Positions 6,918-14,163 of a stretch of 21,189 bases of DNA are shown piece by piece. Below the pieces are notes generated by a model. That model ran no database searches and was not told the DNA's origin. It saw nothing but the letters and a program-made list of their open reading frames with translations. A program made the translations under genes and the position numbers. How positions within the stretch are numbered: position 1 is the first letter of the stretch; the number at the start of each line of letters is the position of its first letter. The DNA lies in contig CAAETY010000020.1 in NCBI GenBank assembly GCA_900759105.1, forward strand, positions 1-21,189. The letters run 5' to 3'. The stretch is from Peptococcaceae bacterium. GTDB lineage: Bacteria; Bacillota; Peptococcia; Peptococcales; Peptococcaceae.

Positions 6918-9200
6918 ATGAAAACATCCAAACGATTGACAGCTTGTGTGCTGGCGGCTTTTTTGACAACTTCGGTGGTTCCGAGTACGGCCTTTGCTGC
7001 AAATAATCATACGGCCATTGCTACCGAAACGCCGTCCGGACAGCCACCGGCAAAGCCGGGTGGGGCAGACACAATGAGCTATGATTATACCGGCACCCTG
7101 TCCGGGACTGTGACTGCAGACGGAAAGGAAATCACAGTAAACGGCGAAACAGTATCGACCGAAACGGTGGACCAGAATGTTGGCTCGGCGCATAACAGCG
7201 GTGCCTTAACCATCAAGAATGCAACGTTAAGCAAGAGCGGTGCCGATACCAATGGCGATCAGTGCAATTTCTACGGTATCAATTCAATTTTACTCAGTGC
7301 AAATAAAAATAGTGTGATTAAAGTCAGCGATTCTGCTTTGACGGCAGATAGTACCGGCTCCAATGCGGTTTTTGCCACCGATAATGGCACTGTTTACGCC
7401 AATAACAATACCATTGTTACATCTGCAGGGAATTCTCGTGGTATGGATGCGACCTATGGCGGGACTGTCATCGGCAACAAAATGGCCATTTCCACAGCAG
7501 GAAATCACTCTGCGGCATTGGCAACGGATCGTGGTGGCGGTAACGTATCCTTGACGAATTCTACCCTATTTACTGCCGGCAGTGGGTCACCGCTCTTGTA
7601 TTCAACCGGTAATGTGCAGGTTGATAACGTCAACGGGACGGCAACCGGCAGTCAATTGGCTGGGATGGAAGGGCTTAATACCATCTTGATTAAAAATTCA
7701 ACCCTCACAAGTGAAATCACCGGTAAGACAGCCAGCGACCCGGTGGCGAACGGTGTGATTATTTATCAATCAACCTCCGGCGATGCCGAAGCATCTACCG
7801 GCGAAACAGCGGATTTTGAAGTGGAAAATTCAACCCTTTCCAGTGGTATCCAAGAAGGCGCGATGTTTTATTTGACCAATACCACCGCTAATATGGTGTT
7901 ACAAAACAGCACCTTGGATTTTGATAGCGAGAAAGCGAACCTTTTGACGATTGGTGGCAATGATGCCAATAATTGGGGCACACCGGGAAGCAATGGTGCA
8001 ACGGTGAAGCTGACAGGTATCAATCAAACGCTTTCAGGAAATATAGATGTCGATACCATCAGCAGTTTGGATTTGTATTTACTGGATGGATCATCCTATT
8101 CCGGTGCAATGGTTATCAGCGAAAACAGTCAAGCGACAAAAACCTCAGAGGCACCGATTACAGTCAATGTCGATGCGGATTCCAGTTGGGTAATGACAGC
8201 AGATTCTACAATTAATGCCTTGCATCTTGAAAAAGGCGGCAGTATTGTGGATAAAGATGGCAAAACCGTCAATATTGTCGCAAACGGAAAAACCGTCGTG
8301 GATGGCGACAACGATTTGACATTGACCGTGACCGATAGCTACGATAACGAAGTTTCCACCAATGAAGATAATACCCTCTCAGGAACGGTCATCGACCGCA
8401 GTGATTTTGATGTAACCTTCGAAACAAACACTACATTCGGAAGCAACGCCGGCGCAGAAAAGAATACCGACATAACCATTCAAGAAGCGACCGGTGGCGA
8501 TGACACCGAAGGCGTTAACCAAACACCGGGCGGACAACCACCGGCTCTGCCAAAGGATGACGGGAATAACTGGTCCTTTACAGATGTCGGCAGCGATTAC
8601 TGGGCGTATGAGGATATCAAGCAAGCAGTTTATTCAGGTCTTTTAGCCGGAACAGCAGCCAATACCTTTTCTCCGGAAACATCCTTGACGCGTGGGATGT
8701 TGGTGACCATTCTTGAACGTTTGCAAGGCGATGATGAAAAAGCAAGTGGCACCTCAAGCTTTAGCGATGTTAAGGCAGATGCCTATTATGCGGACGCCGT
8801 AGCGTGGGCAGAAGAAAATAACCTCATTGCCGGCTATACCGATGGCACTTTTAAGCCAAACAAGGCTATTACACGTGAAGAGTTTATGACCATTCTTTTC
8901 CGCTATGCTTTAACCAAACAATACGATACCGGCATTGAAAATACCGAAGGGCTCATGAGCTATAGCGATGAAGCGTCGGTGAGCGATTATAGCGAAGAAG
9001 CCATGCTGTGGGCAGTGGACCATCAGTATCTCAGAGGGACAGCGGCCAACACCTTATCGCCACAGGGCACCACTACCCGTGCGCAAGCCACTGCTATTCT
9101 CATGCGCTTCTTAAACGCTGAAAATGCCGTACCGGTACCAAGCTTGCCAAGCGGTGGTGGGGAAGGACAAGCACCGACAAAACCGGAAGAAAAGGCGTAA
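6918..9200 (+). CDS. Secreted beta-helix surface protein with three C-terminal SLH domains
   Basis: 760 aa from the ATG at 6918, chosen because it starts a clear signal peptide (MKTSKRLTACVLAAFL, cleavage after AFA) and follows AGAGGT; an ATG 21 codons upstream precedes no signal. Residues about 40-530 are Ser/Thr/Asn/Gly-rich with repeating short strands (NSTLSS, NATLSK), as in right-handed parallel beta-helix adhesins or hydrolases. Proline-rich GQPPAKPGG and GGQPPALPKDD linkers flank the helix. Three S-layer homology repeats occupy about 549-600, 612-665 and 680-735, each with an FSDV/FTDV-type start and TRxxxxxIL-type end. SLH domains anchor proteins to pyruvylated secondary wall polymer in Gram-positives. 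It is a single-gene unit. Binding or enzymatic activity of the helix is not visible. Confidence 0.85.
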   Translation: MKTSKRLTACVLAAFLTTSVVPSTAFAANNHTAIATETPSGQPPAKPGGADTMSYDYTGTLSGTVTADGKEITVNGETVSTETVDQNVGSAHNSGALTIKNATLSKSGADTNGDQCNFYGINSILLSANKNSVIKVSDSALTADSTGSNAVFATDNGTVYANNNTIVTSAGNSRGMDATYGGTVIGNKMAISTAGNHSAALATDRGGGNVSLTNSTLFTAGSGSPLLYSTGNVQVDNVNGTATGSQLAGMEGLNTILIKNSTLTSEITGKTASDPVANGVIIYQSTSGDAEASTGETADFEVENSTLSSGIQEGAMFYLTNTTANMVLQNSTLDFDSEKANLLTIGGNDANNWGTPGSNGATVKLTGINQTLSGNIDVDTISSLDLYLLDGSSYSGAMVISENSQATKTSEAPITVNVDADSSWVMTADSTINALHLEKGGSIVDKDGKTVNIVANGKTVVDGDNDLTLTVTDSYDNEVSTNEDNTLSGTVIDRSDFDVTFETNTTFGSNAGAEKNTDITIQEATGGDDTEGVNQTPGGQPPALPKDDGNNWSFTDVGSDYWAYEDIKQAVYSGLLAGTAANTFSPETSLTRGMLVTILERLQGDDEKASGTSSFSDVKADAYYADAVAWAEENNLIAGYTDGTFKPNKAITREEFMTILFRYALTKQYDTGIENTEGLMSYSDEASVSDYSEEAMLWAVDHQYLRGTAANTLSPQGTTTRAQATAILMRFLNAENAVPVPSLPSGGGEGQAPTKPEEKA

Positions 9201-9423
9201 GCATTTTCAGTTTCACAATGATTCTTTCAGGTTTCTTTAAGCTCGGATTGTTATAATCACAGCGTCAAGTGATGATGTTGGTGTTTACTAAACACTAAAA
9301 GGGCGGTCTATTCGCCCTTCATTGTGTATTTTCCTTCATTATATATAGATTTACCGGACAACAAACCGAACCACTAATTCCATACTCCTCGTTTAAGATT
9401 TTTTTCATCAGTGGTGGGTCGGT

Positions 9424-9462
9424 AAAAAAACGCTGTACTTTCAGTGAAGGTGCAGCGCTTTT
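9424..9462. terminator. Intrinsic terminator
   Basis: CGCTGTACTTTC (9431-9442) pairs along all 12 bp (two G-U) with GAAGGTGCAGCG (9446-9457) around a 3-base loop, preceded by seven A and followed by CTTTT. It may work in both directions. No gene lies immediately upstream, so it ends either the SLH transcript or an unannotated RNA. Confidence 0.65.
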
Positions 9463-9484
9463 GTTGGCGGTAAGAAGCGGATGC

Positions 9485-9523
9485 TTGCTTTTTTTCAGTG
9501 GGAAAACTATACTCTTGGTATAG
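9485..9523 (+). promoter_or_regulatory. Nitroreductase promoter with overlapping inverted repeat
   Basis: -35 TTGCTT (9485-9490), 17-bp spacer, -10 TATACT (9508-9513). The -10 is embedded in the inverted repeat CTATAC-TCTTG-GTATAG (9507-9523), a likely operator for a repressor that would block polymerase. Confidence 0.55.
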
Positions 9524-9559
9524 GAATAAAAGTGAACGCAATAGAAAAGAGGAATCATC

Positions 9560-10093
9560 ATGACGAATCAAATTTTAGATAATATGCGAACCCGCCGTAG
9601 CTGCCGTTCATTTAAGCCGGATATGGTGCCACAAGAAATCCTTGAGCAAATCATTGAAGCCGGGCTTTATGCACCGTCCAGCTTGGGCGAGCAGTCCGCG
9701 AAGATTATTGCCGTTACTCAGAAGGAAGCGCGTGACAAGCTTTCCAAGCTAAATGCTTCGTTCATGCCGGGCAAGGAAAATACCGATCCATTCTATGGGG
9801 CGCCGGTTGTCCTTGTGGTATTGACCGAAAAGAAGCGTCAAGCACAGTTTTGTGACGGTTGCTTGGTCATGGAAAACATGATGCTTGCAGCTCATGCATT
9901 GGGGGTAGCAACTTGCTGGATTCATCGTGCCTTGGAAATGTTTGAAAGTGACGAAGGCAAAGCCTTTCTCAAAGAAATCGGCGTAGAAGGCGACTATGTT
10001 GGCGTTGGCAATTGCGTGGTTGGGATTCCGGCATGGGAACAATTACCAAATCCGCCTGCCCGTAAGGATGGTCGAGTAGTTTTTGTAAAATAA
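9560..10093 (+). CDS. Nitroreductase-family flavoprotein
   Basis: 177 aa, the usual length of a compact nitroreductase. The N-terminal RTRRSCRSFKP (10-20) supplies the FMN phosphate contacts, APSSLGEQSAK (38-48) matches the conserved APSxxNxQ region, and GVATCWIHRA followed by VGVGNCVVGIP is the usual C-terminal half. Such enzymes use NAD(P)H and FMN to reduce nitro compounds, quinones or related substrates; the natural substrate is unknown. The ATG follows AAGAGGA. It is a single gene with its own promoter and a GAAA-loop terminator. Confidence 0.9.
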   Translation: MTNQILDNMRTRRSCRSFKPDMVPQEILEQIIEAGLYAPSSLGEQSAKIIAVTQKEARDKLSKLNASFMPGKENTDPFYGAPVVLVVLTEKKRQAQFCDGCLVMENMMLAAHALGVATCWIHRALEMFESDEGKAFLKEIGVEGDYVGVGNCVVGIPAWEQLPNPPARKDGRVVFVK

Positions 10094-10103
10094 GATTTGC
10101 AAG

Positions 10104-10134
10104 GGGAACGACTCGAAAGGGTGGTTCCCTTTTT
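10104..10134 (+). terminator. Terminator with GAAA tetraloop
   Basis: GGGAAC (10104-10109) pairs with GTTCCC (10124-10129). A G-G mismatch separates this from the inner ACTC/GGGT stem, which closes a GAAA tetraloop (10115-10118). TTTTT follows at 10130-10134. Confidence 0.8.
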
Positions 10135-10260
10135 ATGACAGTGACCGTTCACTGGCAATGCATAAATAATCATTTTACGACAAAATAATGTATTATATTG
10201 CATTTTCAGCAGGATTGTGACAGAATAATCCTATCTTAATGAAACAAGGAGTGCATAATT

Positions 10261-10914
10261 ATGAAATTTTTCATTGATACAGCAAAAATCGAAGATATTA
10301 AAAAAGCAAACGATATGGGCGTTATTTGTGGCGTGACCACCAATCCTTCTTTGATTGCCAAGGAAGGACGCGTGTTTGAAGAAGTGATTGCTGAAATCGC
10401 TGCCATTGTTGATGGCCCAATCAGCGGTGAAGTTAAAGCAACCACCACCGATGCCGAAGGCATGGTAGAAGAAGGGAAAGCCATTGCAGCCATTCATCCG
10501 AACATGGTTGTAAAAATTCCGATGACCGCTGAAGGCCTCAAGGCAACCAAACAGCTTCATGAATTGGGCATTAAAACCAATGTAACCTTGATTTTCAGCG
10601 CCAACCAAGCCTTACTTGCAGCTCGTGCCGGTGCGACCTACGTGTCCCCATTCTTGGGCCGTTTGGACGACATTTCTACCCGTGGCACTGATTTGATTGC
10701 AGAAATCGCACAAATCTTTGATTTGGCCGGGATTGATACAGAAATTATCGCAGCAAGCGTACGTCACCCAATGCACGTGACCGAATGTGCCCTTGCCGGC
10801 GCAGACATTGCGACCGTACCATACAAGGTCATTGAGCAAATGATCAATCATCCGCTTACCACCGCCGGAATCGAAAAATTCAAGAACGATTACGAAGCGG
10901 TTTTCGGCAAATAA
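10261..10914 (+). CDS. fsa: Small transaldolase / fructose-6-phosphate aldolase family
   Basis: 217 aa, the size of the FSA/TalC class of single-domain (beta/alpha)8 transaldolases. Landmarks are FFIDTA at 3-8, GVTTNPSL at 24-31, the Schiff-base Lys85 in VVKIPMT, and IIAASVRHP near 160. It either transfers dihydroxyacetone in the pentose phosphate pathway or cleaves fructose 6-phosphate. Sequence alone does not separate the two, and Clostridia commonly use this class as their transaldolase. AAGGAG lies 10 bases before the ATG. The next gene starts one base after its stop, so the two are likely cotranscribed. Confidence 0.9.
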   Translation: MKFFIDTAKIEDIKKANDMGVICGVTTNPSLIAKEGRVFEEVIAEIAAIVDGPISGEVKATTTDAEGMVEEGKAIAAIHPNMVVKIPMTAEGLKATKQLHELGIKTNVTLIFSANQALLAARAGATYVSPFLGRLDDISTRGTDLIAEIAQIFDLAGIDTEIIAASVRHPMHVTECALAGADIATVPYKVIEQMINHPLTTAGIEKFKNDYEAVFGK

Positions 10915-10915
10915 G

Positions 10916-11410
10916 ATGAAGGAACAATACTGCACCACCGGACAGTTTGCAGGACACAAACGGCATTGTGGACCGACTGCAATGACCAACCTAGTGCTGA
11001 CGCTTAGACCGGAGCTAGAGGCCGGGCCGGTGTTTGATGAAATTGTCAGCATTGGACGCAGACACCTGGCGTATCTTAATGTGAACAATCTTGGTGGCAC
11101 CAGCGATGGGTTAAGCGGTGTGTATTTGCGCGCGGTGTTAAAACGCTACGGACTCAGTGATGCTACAGTGCGTTTTAGCGGCGTTGCCACGGAGAAACGC
11201 TTACGCCAAGCCCTCAACAAGGGCAATCTGTGCTATTTGCAAATGCATTTTCATCCCAAGTATCACAATCACCACGTGCTGGTGTATGCGAGTGAGTGGA
11301 AAGGCTTTCGCACAGCAGACGGCTGGAAGCATATGCCAACCTATTTGAACGAGCGTGACGTGCGTGGCGCAACCTTCTTTGCAATTACACCGCCACCGAG
11401 TGAAAAATAA
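10916..11410 (+). CDS. C39-like papain-fold protein
   Basis: 164 aa. The motif HCGPTAMTNL (Cys18) is the active-site helix of C39-like/papain-fold cysteine peptidases. HHVLVYA (His120) and TADGW (Asp135) sit at the expected positions of the catalytic His and Asp, so a full triad is visible. No signal peptide or membrane segment is seen, so it is probably cytoplasmic. It begins one base after the transaldolase stop with no separate Shine-Dalgarno, implying translational coupling. Why a peptidase-like protein is tied to a sugar-phosphate enzyme is unknown. It may cleave or bind a specific peptide, or be a transglutaminase/amidase relative. Confidence 0.65.
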   Translation: MKEQYCTTGQFAGHKRHCGPTAMTNLVLTLRPELEAGPVFDEIVSIGRRHLAYLNVNNLGGTSDGLSGVYLRAVLKRYGLSDATVRFSGVATEKRLRQALNKGNLCYLQMHFHPKYHNHHVLVYASEWKGFRTADGWKHMPTYLNERDVRGATFFAITPPPSEK

Positions 11411-11424
11411 TAACCGCAATGAGC

Positions 11425-11459
11425 AAAAAAACAGGATGCAATTGTCATCCTGTTTTTTT
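11425..11459 (+). terminator. Strong intrinsic terminator
   Basis: AAAAAAACAGGATG (11425-11438) is perfectly complementary to CATCCTGTTTTTTT (11446-11459) across 14 bp with a 7-base loop. It closes the transaldolase operon. Confidence 0.9.
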
Positions 11460-11479
11460 AGGCGAATAGAAATTCATTT

Positions 11480-11508
11480 TTGCAGTAAAATGTGCATGTT
11501 AATAATAA
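11480..11508 (+). promoter_or_regulatory. Candidate promoter of the first LtaS-type gene
   Basis: -35 TTGCAG (11480-11485), a 17-bp spacer and -10 TAATAA (11503-11508). The same TTGCAG -35 with a 17-bp spacer drives the thioesterase gene. If used, the transcript carries a leader of about 250 bases. Confidence 0.45.
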
Positions 11509-11514
11509 AAAGTT

Positions 11515-11765
11515 ATGCAAAGGTAACTTTGGCGCAGCGTTGCGGCATCAATCATAGACGAAACCGTGCAACCCTAGCAATGAAGGGGCTTAAGTGAGTG
11601 CTAAGATGAAAAATATTTGTGTTATTTCGGTAAAAAAGAAGTTAAAATACTTGCGTTGCCCTAGGCTAAACGGTAAACTAGGTTGGTACTTTATCCAACA
11701 GGATGTGTTACTTAGCAATGCATTTTATTGCAATAAGATTCTATAGAAAGGTCTGAGATACCTCA
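11515..11765 (+). ncRNA. Long, probably structured 5' leader, class unknown
   Basis: About 250 gene-free bases precede the first LtaS-type gene. Small stems are visible: CAAAG-GTAA-CTTTG with a GNRA loop near 11518, CGCA/TGCG near 11533, CCCT/AGGG near 11572, CTTA/TAAG near 11590, CCTAG/CTAGG near 11663, TTGG/CCAA near 11685 and GCAAT/ATTGC near 11720. I could not match it to a known riboswitch class. There is no open frame of note and no strong Shine-Dalgarno at its end, so folding may control translation. Confidence 0.35.
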
Positions 11766-14075
11766 ATGAAGGAAAAAATAAAACGCTTTCTCATTGCCTA
11801 TGTTGAGCTCATCAACGATTTCGTAGGTGCGATTTCTATCAAACGGGGAAGCAAAAAATCTATGGCTGTTGCAGCCGGGCTGACCTTGGCACTGGTTGTA
11901 TTTTTGGCGAAAGAGTGGAATCTATTCCTTAATCCGGATACAGAATTTTGGGGCTATGAGGTCTATGTGTCGGCGTTTGTGCTAGTGGCCCTCATTGATT
12001 GCCTCATTATCTTTCGGGTGCAGATAGAGGAAAAATATGAGCGCTTCTTTTATACCGTGCTCTTTTTCCTGATACCGGTTGTGAGCATTCAAATGGTGGA
12101 ATGTTTTAACGGGAACTTTATCTATGTGTTCTCCGTGCCGAACTTCTTCATGAACTATTTTAGTTACATGCTCCTGTACATGTTTCTCTATTTTTTATGC
12201 GGACGATTTCGCCTGACGATTGGTATTGTCAATATTCTCTTTTTCATTTTTGGCATGACCAATTACTTTATTGATTTATTGCGTGGGACACCGTTGGTGC
12301 CGATGGATGTTTTTTCGATGCGCACCGGGATGAACGTTGCCGCCGGGTATAACTACAATTTGTCTTGGCAGATCGTCATGGCATGCTTTATGTTTGTCAT
12401 TGTGATGCTGTTAAACCGTCAAATGAAAAACGTTCAGCCGAAAAAGCGTCGTCGCAAAATCATTTTGCGTGTCTGCGCATTGGTGTATATTTTGCTCATT
12501 GCAAGCTTTGTTAACGGCACCGACGTATTGGCAGACCATGGCTTTAAGCCGGATTTCTGGAACCAAAGCCGCGGTTATCACCATAGCGGTAGCTGGTACA
12601 ATTTCTGCTTGAATATCAAATATATTCACGTATCTCAGCCAGAAGGCTATGACAGTGGCAATGTCGGTCAGGTTATATTGGAAACCGTGGCTGCGGAAGA
12701 CCCGGATGTTAACAATGATGCCACCATCAACCTGCTTACTGGGGAAGACAACTACGTGCCAACCGGCGAAAAGCCAAACATCATTGCCATTATGAACGAA
12801 ACCTTGTCCGATCCGGCTTCCTTGGGATATTTGCAAACCACCGAGGATTACCTGTCGTTTATCCATAGCATGTATGACAATACCATCAAGGGGACGGTAT
12901 CTGTGCCGGTATTCGGCGCCGGAACCAGTAACTCCGAATACGAATTCCTTACCGGTAACTCCATCAGCATGCTTCCTGCCGGCAGCAGTGTGTATGAATC
13001 CTACATCAACGAAGCACAGCCGTCCTTGGTATCGACCTTGGATGCACAAGGCTATTCTCGCACCGCGTTCCACCCATATTTTGCCGATGGCTGGAACCGT
13101 CCGAGCGTGTATACCGACCTGGGCTTTGAAAAATATCTCTCCATGGCGGATTTCATTGATCCCGAAGTGGTGGATGCCTACAAGGAATCCAATGATGAAA
13201 ATGCGTTTATTAATGCCGTAGAAACCAAATATCCGGACGAGGATATTCTGTGCAGACGCTTTGTCAGCGATGCCTATGACTTTAAGAAGGTTACAGAGCT
13301 GTACGAAAATCGTGACACATCCCGTCCGTTCTTCTTGTTCAACGTTACCATGCAAAACCATGGTGGCTACGACCGAAGTTATGCAAATTTCGATGAAGAT
13401 GTGCACATTACCAACATGATGGGCTATTATCCAAAGGCCGAACGCTATTTGTCTTTGCTCAAGCGCTCTGACCAAGCCTTTGAAGAGCTCGTTAACTACT
13501 TTAGCAATGTGAGCGAACCAACTGTCATTTTGATGTTTGGTGACCACCAAGCTTCTATTGAAAGCGCCTTCTACGAAGAGCTTTACGGTAAATCTCTGGA
13601 TGAACTCAGTGATGCTGAATTGCAATCGCGCTACCATACGCCGTTTGTGATTTGGGCCAACTACGATATTCCGGAAGCAACTGTGGAGGATATTTCCTCA
13701 AACTACCTTTCCACGCTGCTGCTACAGGTGGCCGGGCTTGAAATGACCGATTACAACGAGTATTTGGCAGCGCTCTATCAGGAATTGCCAGTTATTGACT
13801 CTGTTGGCTACAAGGGCAGAGATGGCAATTACTATGATTTGGCAGACAAAACCAGTCCGTATGCATCGTTGATGAACGGCTACAGCTGCGTCATGTACAA
13901 CAACCTTCTCGACCGTGAAAATCGCGAGTGGACCTTGTTTACATTGGACACCTTGCCGTTGACCAATCCGCTTATGGTGCAAAGCCTAGAGGAAGCGAAG
14001 AACGGCAGCGACAAAAAGAAAGACAAAGAGAAGGAAACGATGACGTCGGAAAACAAGGCGACAACGACGCAATAA
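11766..14075 (+). CDS. LtaS-type phosphoglycerol transferase (first of tandem pair)
   Basis: 769 aa. About five to seven hydrophobic segments span residues 35-250 and a sulfatase-fold extracellular domain fills 335-700. Active-site landmarks of lipoteichoic acid synthases are seen: Glu345 in IMNET (metal), nucleophile Thr387 in GAGTSNSEYEFLTGNS, His532 in MQNHGGY, and Asp593-His594 in FGDHQ. The family moves glycerol phosphate from phosphatidylglycerol onto a growing polymer or glycan. The C-terminal 30 residues are Lys/Glu/Asp/Thr-rich and probably disordered. The ribosome binding site is weak (AAAGG too far, about 17 bases), unlike most genes here, and a long leader precedes it. A close paralogue lies just downstream. 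The exact polymer made is unknown. Confidence 0.85.
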   Translation: MKEKIKRFLIAYVELINDFVGAISIKRGSKKSMAVAAGLTLALVVFLAKEWNLFLNPDTEFWGYEVYVSAFVLVALIDCLIIFRVQIEEKYERFFYTVLFFLIPVVSIQMVECFNGNFIYVFSVPNFFMNYFSYMLLYMFLYFLCGRFRLTIGIVNILFFIFGMTNYFIDLLRGTPLVPMDVFSMRTGMNVAAGYNYNLSWQIVMACFMFVIVMLLNRQMKNVQPKKRRRKIILRVCALVYILLIASFVNGTDVLADHGFKPDFWNQSRGYHHSGSWYNFCLNIKYIHVSQPEGYDSGNVGQVILETVAAEDPDVNNDATINLLTGEDNYVPTGEKPNIIAIMNETLSDPASLGYLQTTEDYLSFIHSMYDNTIKGTVSVPVFGAGTSNSEYEFLTGNSISMLPAGSSVYESYINEAQPSLVSTLDAQGYSRTAFHPYFADGWNRPSVYTDLGFEKYLSMADFIDPEVVDAYKESNDENAFINAVETKYPDEDILCRRFVSDAYDFKKVTELYENRDTSRPFFLFNVTMQNHGGYDRSYANFDEDVHITNMMGYYPKAERYLSLLKRSDQAFEELVNYFSNVSEPTVILMFGDHQASIESAFYEELYGKSLDELSDAELQSRYHTPFVIWANYDIPEATVEDISSNYLSTLLLQVAGLEMTDYNEYLAALYQELPVIDSVGYKGRDGNYYDLADKTSPYASLMNGYSCVMYNNLLDRENREWTLFTLDTLPLTNPLMVQSLEEAKNGSDKKKDKEKETMTSENKATTTQ

Positions 14076-14093
14076 TAAAGACAATTAAATAAG

Positions 14094-14124
14094 AGGACGG
14101 GGGAATGCCATCCGTCCTTTTTTT
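14094..14124 (+). terminator. Terminator between the two LtaS-type genes
   Basis: AGGACGG (14094-14100) pairs with CCGTCCT (14112-14118), with a likely inner GG/CC pair, followed by seven T. No good promoter lies in the 40 bases before the next gene, so the downstream paralogue may depend on read-through or on a promoter inside the end of the first gene. Confidence 0.8.
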
Positions 14125-14163
14125 CTGTATGTTATGTTGAATCAACGAAAGGAGGCCTGTGGA

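Larger units (their letters stand above)
9201..9559. other. Intergenic region with hairpins and no gene
   Basis: No gene is supported here. It contains an inverted repeat GTGTTTACTAAACAC at 9281-9295, a 7-bp hairpin AAGGGCG/CGCCCTT (9299-9305/9313-9319) that may end the SLH transcript though only a weak T stretch follows, a better terminator at 9424-9462, and the nitroreductase promoter. A TATAAT at 9252-9257 lacks a good -35. If it is used, a small RNA ending at 9319 or 9462 is possible, but nothing else supports it. Confidence 0.5.

Noticed and set aside
11515..11620. GAAACCGTGCAACC, partly like the SAM-I core
   Set aside because: The SAM-I 5' segment (CTTATC...GAGGTGGAGGGA) and the GGTGC segment are missing and the spacing is wrong.
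11754..11765. CTGAGATACC, reminiscent of the start of a TPP riboswitch
   Set aside because: It lies immediately before the ATG with no room for the rest of the aptamer, and the other conserved TPP segments are absent.
12411..13637. A 408-codon open frame on the minus strand
   Set aside because: It lies fully inside the first LtaS-type gene, whose active-site motifs fix the true frame; the antisense product has no recognisable features.
14134..14163. Upstream ATG for the second LtaS-type gene
   Set aside because: The AAAGGAGG ribosome binding site lies after this codon and 8 bases before the ATG at 14164.
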